Below, piece by piece: positions 34,645-46,600 of a DNA stretch of 64,000 nucleotides. Every line of letters starts with the position of its first letter. Within the stretch, counting starts at the first letter, position 1. Origin of the DNA: Rachycentron canadum. Its lineage: Eukaryota; Chordata; Actinopteri; Carangiformes; Rachycentridae. Location: NCBI GenBank assembly GCA_038496675.1, contig CM076660.1, forward strand, positions 15,880,393-15,944,392, written 5' to 3'. Position numbers and translations under genes: made by a program. The notes under the pieces were generated by a model. That model saw nothing but the letters and a program-made list of their open reading frames with translations, was not told where the DNA came from and did not search any database.

Positions 34645-37600
34645 CTAAAAGTGTACAGTTAGTGCTTTTGTCAGTATGCATTTCAAGGAAAGAAAAGTGA
34701 GTATCATATCAACTTTTTTTCAGCCAGCATGAATGTGAACTTTTGGATTCAGTTGGATCACATCGAGCAACAGGGAAGGAGACTATTTTCATATATATTA
34801 TACAGATTCGTTCTATATTCTTGTAATGGAGAACCGGTGCCTGCAGCGATACACAGACCTCAATTTTCTATGACAATGAAGTCGTCAGGTTATAAAATCC
34901 TCAATGGAAAATACTTAAATATATGAAGGAGATAATACTACTACAAATAATAATACACACAATCCCCATTCATGCTAACATACCAAACTGATTTAATCTG
35001 AAAGCATGCAGAGGATAGGATCATAAACACCTCTCACAAAGATCAGTGTGGTTTTGAGCTCTGTTATCACTGTTACTGTGAGGTTTGCTGCTGATAGGTC
35101 TGCAGAAATCCTTGGATTCAAAAACATCAGTAAAAAAGAGAAGCACTTTCAACAGTGATTATCTGTCCTTATCACCTCAATCAACTAATTGCTCTCTAAT
35201 TGTCTGGTATAAAAAGACAGTTAAGTTCATTACTGTTTCTTCACAGTGGCTGTTTTGATATTGGCTAAAGGGATTAATAAAATCACTGGAGCGTAAGATC
35301 GAGGGACAGATCAGTGAATCAGTGAAGTCACCCATGAGGTTGTGGCATATGATGAGCTTACATGTATTCAGTTCAACAGCATCCTCAGTAAAGAAATGAA
35401 TTATCAAGCACATTTTAGTTCTGAATCATTTCCTCTTTTAATGTTCTGAATTGAGAGATCATCTCGCCGAGAGCAGGGAGTCAGAGGGCATCTGCATCAC
35501 CTCTGCACTCTGTTTGATTCACTGGGTAATTCTGAAGTGGAGTTTTTAGTAGATAGTAGTATCCCAAGCACATTACAATTTGTAAGTAAATCACAAAGCC
35601 TGTCTTTAAAGGTGCTATATGTGAGTTTCCGTTGCTGCTGAACAGTTTCTCACTCTCTGGAGCAGGACTGGTCACTTTCCAAGAGCTTCAGCCATCATTG
35701 TGCTGACAAGACAAGAGGTTAGAATATGCCCTCTGATCAGCACTACTTCTTCAGAAGTGTGAACTGAGAGCAGACTGGACGAGAGGCAGCTGGTTAGCTT
35801 GCTAACTTCAGTAGAGGAAAAGAAGTGATAGAACTATAACCAGGCAAATAGAGGCTGGAGCAGCTCTTGGTGTGTAAAGGAATGAAGCTTAAAGCTGGAG
35901 TCATATAATTTCTTCTAGACAGGTAAGTTAACAGCTGATAATGCTCACATTGGCTATGGAGCAACAGTAAAACTAACATATAGCAGCTTTAATTATATGG
36001 TTAAAATAAATTTAAATTTTCATTAATCTGTTTCAGTGATGACATTTTTTAAAACTGTTTTTAGGTGACCATGACAAAAAGCCAATTTTCTTTAGTTCTC
36101 TGCATTAAAATACTTTACATTGTCTAACTCAGCACTTCACTAAGGTTGTAAACTGTTGCAACAAATGAAAATAATGGAAACAAATCGCCTCATTTCCATC
36201 TTTAAACTATCTGGTGGTAAATCTGCTTTGAAAATGAGCCAGACTGGTCTTTCATAACAAATATTTTGCTTCCTACACTGAGACCAACAGATTATGGCAG
36301 ATAGCCAGTGGACCTAAAACAATTAATAAGAGAGGCTTTGCTTAGGAAGCAAAAAAGCAATAAAATGTATTTTTCTGTTAAGCTTTGTGTTTGTTTGGAT
36401 ATCATAAATCAATTACACATATTTACTAAAATTAAAGTGAGCTGTTTTGCCTTTTTATGAGTTTTTAGCTCCCAGTGACAATATGCAATAAGAATGCAAG
36501 ACTACTGATCTATGAGTCTCACATTCATTTCATCTTTGCTAAACTGTTATTAGCCCCATTAATTCAATGTAGTGCAAGGAAGTGATAGATCTCCTGTGCT
36601 GTTTCTCTCAGAAAAGATGCACAAAATGTTGTTGTACAACCACAGTTTGGGTTTCCAAAACACAGACTAAGTCACTATTTTTCCACAACATCACAACAAT
36701 AAAATACTATGGGAAGTCAAAATTAATAATCATAAACTTAAATTGAATATTCTGATAACTTTAGCAGGAAATTTAAGTTAATGATGTGGACTGTAAAGTT
36801 TTAGAAAGAGTGTCCTCACCCTGTAGTCTTGCAGTGCTTGCTTGCAGCACTAATGGGCTTGTAGTTATTCCACCTCAGTTAAGCCATGCATTAATTAGTT
36901 TCCTTCAGAAAGCAGGTGTTATTTTCATAACCTATACTGTGTCACTCAGTTCAGTCATGTAAGACATTACAAACATGCCTCAACAAGCCTCGCAGTGAAT
37001 CCAAGAGCTTAGCCCTGCTGCTTTCTAGGAGCCATAAAATTCAGATGGTACAATTTTAGATTAATTATCCGGTGAGGTCCAAGGTAGCCGAACACACAAG
37101 CAATATAGTTTGATTATGTCTTTCTTTGGGGAGTTTGAGCCTCATCATTTCGTTAAAACAAGGTCCTAAACATATTTGAATCTCTGAGTCACTAATAGTA
37201 AGCCTAATTTAATTTGGCTGTATTGAGAAGCTCACATTTGAATGTCTGGATTTGAGAGTGTCTAGCTTTTGCCAGCTAACGTAGCACTACTTAAACATTA
37301 CCAGCTGAACATTAACACAGTGAATAGATTAGGATGTAGTTAAAAGATTCCTGGTAGACATGATTCTTGTTAAGTCATGTTCTTTGGTTAACTTTGGGGA
37401 GTGAATCGAAATGCTAGTCACTGATGGTGTCACTGAAATGGGATGAGGAGGGGGTCTCCTGCCTTTTTCACCTGCTGTGATGTTGGGAACATATTGTGGG
37501 ACAGGGGAATGGTGCCAGTTGGACAGCCATGTTTCATTGTGCAGCTTTATTGTCTAGTTTGTCTCCACTTCTACTCTAAAAATTGGTGAACATCCTCTTC

Positions 37601-40600
37601 AGAATCAATTGTGCCAGTTAAGATATTTTACTGGCTTTAAAACGATCTCTCAGGTTAAGATGTGCCACTTTCTTTGTAAAGAAGAAGGGTTGAGGCCTTC
37701 AGAGGATTTTTGTGTCTTCTTTGTGTATCCTTACAGTGCCAGCAAGAGGAGGGATTCTTAGGAGGTTGCTGCGTATCCACAGAAGGCGACACTGTCAGAC
37801 TGAGAGCACATCTTTCCTACTGTCACCTCTACTAGCCCTGATAATCGTACACTTATGAGTTGACATGGCAACTGGCAGCTAACCGATCAGCAGGAGGAAA
37901 AGTGCAACAGCACATGGCTGAGCAACCAAACAAGGACAGTGCGAGAGACAGGACCTGCTCATACGCACTGTCCTAGTGACGGATCAAACTCAAGCTCTGG
38001 GACAGCTGGGTTTCTAAAAATAAAGGAAATTTGTTCTGGGAAGGTGACACAATGTCTGAAGTGAGGTGATATGTGCAACATCTGAGGGGAATACATATTT
38101 GCATCTGACACAGATAACTTTCAGAGCTAAGACTGGATTTACCCTGATGTACACAATGCTTATGGGACCTCTGAAATCACTGACAGCAGAGGAAATCAGC
38201 CAAACTTGGACTCTACTATATGTTTGGATGTAGAATACTTGTAGGTAGACTGTGGTTATTTTAAAAAATTCAGTGGTGGAGTTTAATGAACTATAATTAG
38301 TAAGCTAGACTTTTACTAAAACAAATCTGGTGTTGGATCATTTTACAGAATGTCACAATCATAAGCAGTGTGCATTGGCTTAGTGTCTAATTTTAGTGGT
38401 GGTATTTTGACACAGAAGAGGCAACTGAGCTCAAAGTGCAGTCAGACATGACATAAAGTTTGCATTTGAGTACTCACTGTGATGCTGGGGCCAAACCCAG
38501 AGCCAGGCTGAGGGCTAGCAGCACTGATGTAGTTGCCCACAGCTGAATCCTGGCTGCTAGGTCCGTACAGGTCAGCCACAGGCCCTGGACTGTTAGCACC
38601 AGGAAAACCTCCGGGCCTTGACGGGTTGGTTCCTGCATACAAACACAAGCAGGGAGCGGAGCAGCTCAGAAACACCCAACAATGATCAGTGCTGTACTTA
38701 CTTGAGCTATGACTCAAATGGACACATTAAAATCAAAAGAACACATTACTGGATTCATGTTTTTGTCTCAAGGGACTTTCTTATAGTTCATATTACTGTT
38801 TAAAGTACATACTCAATTTCATCTGAAAATTGACAAAATAGTGCAAGATTTATGTTTAATGACTTTAAACAAATAAAAATTAAGGGTGAATCCAGTATGA
38901 TATTCTAAATATAATCTACATGCTGTGTGTATTATGCACAGGAGTAACATTCACTTTGTATAATCATGCACAACACAAAACAAGCACATTGCTAGAAATA
39001 CTTCCACCATGCTAAGAAACTAGTAAGGTTGCAGCGTAAATGTTGTCATGCATATGTGGAGGAGTACTTGTAAAACAACATTGGCTGTTGAATAAGAAGA
39101 ATAACACAGGATTATTAAGGATTTTGGATTTCACTGTAGCATTTTGAACCCAGACATTTGAAATATTTGATGCTACTTTCCTGTATGATTCAGAGACACC
39201 AGCCGGATCTTTCTGAATCGCCTTAATACTTTCAGCTGGGTGTTTCAGCTTTTCAGTCTGCCAAAGTAACATTGGCATAAAGCAAAAGAGGTGAGTGACA
39301 CAAGAGAAGGAGGCATAAGGGGGAAATATAAAAGCTTGACCCGGGTTCATCTGCAGGCCCAAACTCAGGGTGGGGGACAAAAAAGAAATACTGTACATGA
39401 CTTACCACCTTTGCCCTGTGAGTAAGAGAAAACTCTGCCTAATAAAATGTCCTTTGAAAATCCAGATGCCAACTAAAGGCCAATAACACTAGCATTACAG
39501 GAAAAAAACAGTCGAGGAGAAAGAAAAATGCAATGATCTCTTAACAGCAATCTCCTCCGCTGTCAGCTCCACATAACCCTCCATTTCACCCTTATTCACA
39601 GACAGAGTGTGAAAAAAAACTGTACAGCTGCATTAAAAAGAAAAATGTTCCGACCACAGAAAATGCTCGATCTTGTATATATGAGCTCATGAACCCTGTG
39701 ATGCCTGAGAGGAAGTCTTTGTAGGGAAACGTAAAGAAAATACAGTAGAACTGCAGCACATCCACACAGGCGGTAAACAAAGTGTCACTGTCACCATGTT
39801 TAACATATCACTGCTCCATTTATCAACACTACATTAGACAGGGTAGGTCTATTAGTAGCACCTGGAAAAAAATACTTTATATATCTGTGTATAGCACTCT
39901 AGTAAATAGAAGCCATCTCACTAAACACACATCTAGTGGAGTTGACACTGCTGTTTCACTGTTAAGGACTTTTAAACAGTGAGCAGCTACTGCTCTTATC
40001 TTGCCTGCACAGCCCCCAGTAGGCTGGCTTATTATATAATTAAGGATCTTTTCAGTTGAAATGGCAATCCTCATTTCCTATGACTGGTGATTTTTATTAG
40101 AGTGTGGCTCACCCCTGTTCCTGTGAAACTATTTTTCCCTCCATTTAAATTTTTGGACTGCACTTCATTTAGCTTTGGGAGCAAAACAATCCCAAGTGCA
40201 AGTAGGGTCCACTGGAACACAGATTAATGTGCTAGCAATTATTTTTAATATATTTACTCATTTTTTTATGTAAAGAATGACAGGTCTTTCATATGCTTTA
40301 GCCTTTTGTAATTGTGGTGCAGATAGATTTGACTGAGGGCAAAAAAAGAAAAAAAAGACTGCAGAGTAAATCATTTGATTAATTTGAAGACTGACTTGTG
40401 TTTGTGAACGAAAAAAAAGACCTGTGTTAATGAATGTCTTATGTCTCACTCTCTACAGTACATTGTCTGCTTCATTGCCTCCCTGTGTCTTCCAAGTTAG
40501 TTGTTTCACTTTGATGCAGTGCTGAAGTACAGATGTAGCCACTTTGCACAAGAGAAGCATTTATCCATGAGATTTGCCATCAAACTGCACATGGACACTA

Positions 40601-43600
40601 TCCTATTCTCCCTCTAGGCAACTGTCATCTGTGGACTGAGCTTGTGTTTGTGTGGAGCAGTGCTGCTAACCACAGCATTTAAACAGTAATGGAGTGATAA
40701 ATGAAATATGGATAATCTATGACCTCCAGTTTGACATCATCATAAGGCCGCTAATGTACACAAAAGTCAATTATATTATGCATATTTGCTTTTATATACT
40801 TAAAGAAAAAAAAAGAAAGAAAAACATCAAATAAGTGGTATCATTGTCTCTAAATTTCATATCATTAGGGTCAAGGATGGCGACAAATATAAAGTGTATT
40901 CCACAAACAACAAGCATGTAAATTGTGTTACGATGTAATCAAGTCGTGTTGACTCACGGGGGATTTGAACGTGTCCTCTCAGGCGAGACAAACCTGTGCT
41001 CTACCAAACAAACTCAAAACAAAAAAAAGCAGCCGAGCAGCAACAGTCCAACAGAGTGACTTACAGTAGCTGCTGGTAAAAAAAACAAAAAAAAAAAAAC
41101 AGAGGTGACACAGAATCTTTTCTACTCTTATATAATATGTTATTCTTTTAATCACTATGCTACAGCCACGACCCAAATCAGAGACAATGGCGTCGGTGTG
41201 TGGATTTGCAGTGATGTACAGTGATGAAAAAAAAACCCTTTCACACTCCTTAACAGATCTATAGGAAGCAAAAAGTAAGGTAAAACATTTTGTTTGTAGT
41301 GCAACCACACTTACACAAATATGCAACAAGTAAAGCAACAGGCCTGTTTCAAAACTCCAGAAAATCTGTTGTATTTGTATATTTGTATTTATACAAGAGT
41401 CTGGAGTCTGGAGAGTCTGTAGGAAATGCCAACATATCTCCAGTGCAGCTGGCCAACACTTTAACCATTAGGGACAGAGTTGGCCCCACACTTACCCTCT
41501 TACTTTATCTGTCCAAATTTTATTGTGAAGTGGAGATGGAGGCACATGACTGAAGACTGTGGCAGGATTCAGCCCCAGCAGGGCCACGAGTCTCACACAA
41601 GAACATAACTGTTGTGTGCAGATCAACACATTACCCTAAAGCTACCCATTAAACTAGACCTCCTTTACTTACAACTTTTCAATAAACACTGGTGGTACGT
41701 CATGTCAGTGCAAACGTGATCATGTAATATTCAGAATTAAAAAATAATACTGTAGCATGTCAAAAAAGGTTGATAATTATGTGGCTCTCAAAGAAATAGC
41801 ATGAATTTATAATGTTTTTTAGTCTGCAGTCATTGAAATGTCACTGTGAAGTATATTTTACTTGTCAGTGGAATCTCATCCTTGGCTTTTGAAAGCTATG
41901 ATTACATAAGGTGGATAAGAGAACATCAGAAAAAGCACAGAAGAAGAAAATGTGCTTGTGTTGTAGAGTAATAGCTGCATTATGCAAAAATGTTGTCTGT
42001 TAAGTGTTCAACATTGTGGAGCATTTCTACTGATTTCACACACTAGTAACGCGAGCAATCATTCTTACACTTCAAATACTTAAAGGGCTCCACTAAAAAA
42101 AGACTCACACTTACTCGCTCCTTTGCTTTTCAAAATCCACATGAACCTGAGCTCTGATGGAGAGGCCAGTGTACTCTCCAATATCATCAGTAGTTATTTT
42201 GTTCACATGCAAATGAAGGATTACATTCTGTACTGTGTGTGTCGGCCCCCTATGTGCAAGCAGGGGCTGGAGCATAACTTCACAAAGAAACAGAAAATCT
42301 ACATTAAAAATTGAAAAAAGGAGGAGAAACATGCAATGCTATTTTGTCAGCAAGACGTTTTTATAGTTGTTTTTGAAGGGGGGGGGGTATTTTTCCTTAA
42401 CAAAAGCAAGAGAACATGTAGTAAAAAAAAGGAAAAAATTATTCTGCATGGAATAATGTCATGAGTCAAACTGAAAAGTCCAAAACGTGGATGAGATAGA
42501 TGCGCATATACAAACCTGGGTTCTTAAACTGATCCGGGCTGTGTAGGTGCTGGAGGGGGGAGTTGCAGGCGGAGGTGGCATGCTCACTGTGCAGCATCTG
42601 AGCCGCTTGGGGCCCCAGGGAGCCATAGTCAGCAAAGGAGCAGGGCCCCCCCCTCTGGTCACTGGGCGCAGAGTAAAACCCATAATCGGGGAGGCCTGGG
42701 AGATACAGTATAGGGTGGGGAGGGGGAGGGGAGGGGACTCCATCATTGTGGAAATCAACTTTTTTTCACTGTCAAAGTCAATGTCCAGATTGTTGAGCAT
42801 AGCTTGGCGGTGTATTACACCATTTTTAGGTTACATCCTTGTCATTTTGTCTGCTTTAAGTGGCCCTCCCTGCCCTCCCTCCCCAGCAGCTCCTGCCATG
42901 TGGCCAGGCCCCCCTGGCATATGGTCTGTGTTTGATATGTTCAGCTGTATGTTATACACTAGCTCTACAATTATGGAAACATATTATCTCTCCCTAAAGC
43001 ACACAATTAAAACCTCCTCAGCTTAATTTTATTCCTTGACTTGATTCAAATGGACCAATAACAATACACAGTGAAATTTACAAAAATATAAAAGCCACAG
43101 CTTTGATGATACTTTTGTAGAACTGACCTGTGTCCCCCATGTTTTCTTGCATTTGGAGTGAGATAAAACTAAAGCATCATTAAAACACAGCTCAATACAT
43201 TTCTCATTTCAAACCGACAATTCTTTGTCAAAATACCTGAAGGAAGCTGTTGTAATTTGAATGAAAAGAAACACAAAGCACACCAATCAATAATTAATTT
43301 GAAGCCCTTTTTAACCAATAGCAATAGATAATAAGGTTTTTATGTGAATGAGATACAGAGACATTCATGTTTATTGATGATCGACATTCTGAAATCTAAG
43401 CACGTCTCAGATTGGCCTCCTCAAACGGTTCTCTCTTTGACACAGATGGTGGATTATCAACAGTTTAGAAAATGTCATTTAGCAATAAGTCGTGCTGACA
43501 TTTATTGCTTGTCCTCTTAATCTGAGACAAGCTGCTCATATAAAGAGTGCAATTAAAAGAAACTGCTCCTTCTCACACCTCTTTGATAACAGAGTTAATC

Positions 43601-46600
43601 TACTCAGGAGGGACTGAGATTGGTGACACCGGCTTTTTCATGCTGGGTTTCCCCTGCTGTGTGTTTGTGTTGTTTTTTTTTTTTTTCTTTATTTGGGTCC
43701 TGGAGCGAATAGCCATTCAAAGGCACTTCACCTCTACCCATTCAGAGTGAGACAGTCCACTTCTGCCAAATGGAATGTAAGCACCAGCCATGTTTCTCCC
43801 CGCCAATGCTTTTTAGCACTCTGATCTCACCACTTGTGGGCTGTCTGCCCACTCATCAAATTATAGGCTCCAAATATGGCAGGCTTCCCACGTACGTCAC
43901 ATAATGCCTGACACATTGAACAAAGCTCAAGAACCAATCATTCCATTTACTTCACTTAGACAAATGTCACTGAAAATTGATTGGCCTTGCTAATGAGGAA
44001 AACTGGATCAATGGAATAATTATAATGGGGGAAAAAAACATTTGACAATAACACAAACCATGTTATTGGGAATTCATAAGGAAGCTATTTTAACTATGTC
44101 ACAAATATAGAACAGTGTAAAACTGGAACCAAATAGGCATTACTTTTCACTATGCTTCACCAGTGAACTGTAATTTAGCACATTTCACTGTCACACAATA
44201 TAAAGCTGACACAGAACAACTGAAAATGAACCATGTTGTAATCTTTGTAAAAATGTAGTTGTGGCATTATTGAATGAGGTTAGGCATGCATCAGGCATGC
44301 TGCACACAAACAATATTATAATAATAATTATTATGATTTAAGTTATGATTATTATTATTATTCAGACCAAACACACAAGGAACTTTATTATTATTATTAT
44401 TATTATTATTATATGTATTAAATCAAAATACTGTCAGCAGCAGATGACTGAAGTGGGTGCAGCTTTCAAAATTGGGGACAGGGAAGATATTTTCATTTGA
44501 GATAAGGTTGTATGTGTAAGCAACTGAACCACATTAATCTGTTTGCATCTTTTAAGTCTTGTACTTAGTGTTAACAAGTTTAGATTTTTTGCTTTGACTT
44601 TTTGCTCAGCTGGAACCTGCTCACTCTTTATAAACAAACTGACCAACAACTTGGAACGTTAACATCAAACCCACCGACTGGTTTTGTCCATTGACAATTA
44701 TGATTAAACAAACAAGATGACCACTCTTCAGCAACGTTTATAAAAACAGAGAAAGGAAGCATCACTTTGTACTATTCTATTATGAAGAGAAAGTAAGAGG
44801 ACAAAAAAAGAACCTGCAGATGGCTAGAAGATGCAGACAATATGGACTGTCTGTTCTGTAGAGAAGATCAGTTTTATATCACAGCTGACTAGAGTCTTAG
44901 CCACAACATGTAAAATACCACCCCATTAATATTAAAACAAGCTCACTACAGTTTGTTTTGACAGAAGCAATATGGGGAATCGGACTGTGCAAGTGCTCAA
45001 ACTGCAAGACAGCCGACCAAAATTTCTGACAACCAATCTCACAGAAGCCCGATTCAGAAATTAGTCAGGAGCAGCCAATTTGTGCTTAAAATCGCTATAC
45101 AGTGTCTGCCCGGCTTTATGAAAAGTTCAAATCTCATCAAGTGCCATTCAAAACAACAACCATTTCCAAAGTACCAACCTTAATACATTTACCCGTCAAA
45201 TCCACCACATGTACCACAAACTGGGCAGCATCATGTGTAACACAATATAACATACATGTATTTTTCCTATTACTTTCCTAAGGGGGGCGTCAAGATATTG
45301 TCCTTGATTTTTTTATTTGCCCAGGCAATGAGGTTGAAGAAATTTTCAGACACTGCATGCCGCAGCACCGTCTGCAGGTGTGGCAGGCTCAGGTGAGAAA
45401 ATGGCTTTGTTTACCAGCTAGAGGCAGCTGGACGAGAGCACGACTCAGATGCTCGTGCACAAACTGCAGCAACATATTCTCAAAGCCATATATTTTCATC
45501 AGTGGCTATCTGATCTGTTATGCAGGATGAGACTGGGCAGAGTGTGCCCACAGCTGCATTAGTATCACCGATCATATCACTGTGCCTCAGACCGTCCCAC
45601 TATTAATATTCACACAATCTATCCAGAACAATGGGCCTTTCTTGGACTCCTTTTTTTCCACTGGCCACTAATTGGATGTAATTACTCATCTACAAAACAA
45701 ATGAGCGTGGTGAGGTTGCCTTGGAGACTAGATCAGGGGACCCAGCAGTGCGGATCGTTCGCAGGGCTTCATTTATACTGATAATTATCTCCCCTACCCC
45801 CATCCTCTTTCCCTTCTGCCCTCAGTGACCAAAGCTGGCTGTGAGGCGATGGAGAGGGGAGTGTCTTGCAATCATCTGTTACTGACATCATCGGGGTGGC
45901 TCTCTTTAAGTGGATAAATGCTCTGCTCCCATTCTCACTTTGCCAGGTGACTGCCTTTAAGGAGGAATCACAAACCTTGAAAGCACTGCTGCTTTTTTTC
46001 TCATGAGTTGGAAAATAAAACTAATCACACTGATGATAAAAAGTAGCGTCATGCTCCCCGGCCTGCTGTGACTTTGGGATGTTGAAAAATATTTTCAGGA
46101 GTTTGCCAGTGGTCTGCATCAAGTTAGTGATTTCTATTCACGCACACATACACACTTTTAAAAAGGCACAGCCAGTGATACTGTTGTGAACAAAACAGCC
46201 ATCTCACCAGCAAAATACTTTGTCTCAAATACGTAATACAACAACAAAACCTGTGCTACCATTAATATGTACATTTAACTCACAGTTCTCCTGCAGCAGT
46301 GGAAGTGAAGCCCTGAAAGTTGATTCCTACAGATTGATAACTTATAAACCTCTGTCTGTAGAAAGGCAGTGTTGGGACAAACTGTGTTACTGCACCCTCT
46401 GATACATTAATAGGACAGTGCTGTGCTGCAGGAAGCAGAACTGTATATTGGTGAGAAAAAGTTGTGTAAAAGAAAGACAGACTGGTTGGTCAGAGGTTCA
46501 CCCTACAGAAAGATAATGACCCAAAACATTCAAAGAAAAGAACCTGACTGTGGCATTACACAATGGTAGAGCAGCACAGTCTCCAGACTTAAACCCTGTG

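Noticed and set aside
38442..38477. Read-through of the msi2 exon past its donor giving VSTQMQTLCHV and a stop
   Set aside because: The donor GTGAGT is strong and the spliced product restores the conserved GPLIATAFTNGYH terminus; intron retention is possible but unsupported.
40945..41012. tRNA-like sequence on the minus strand (GGTAGAGCAC box-A-like, GTTCAAATCC box-B-like)
   Set aside because: The T stem does not form around the box B sequence and the anticodon arm cannot be given a seven-base loop. At most it is a tRNA-derived pseudogene or SINE head.
42547..43026. 159-codon plus-strand frame with Gly-rich start
   Set aside because: Shadow of the msi2 cassette exon and its C-rich acceptor tract.
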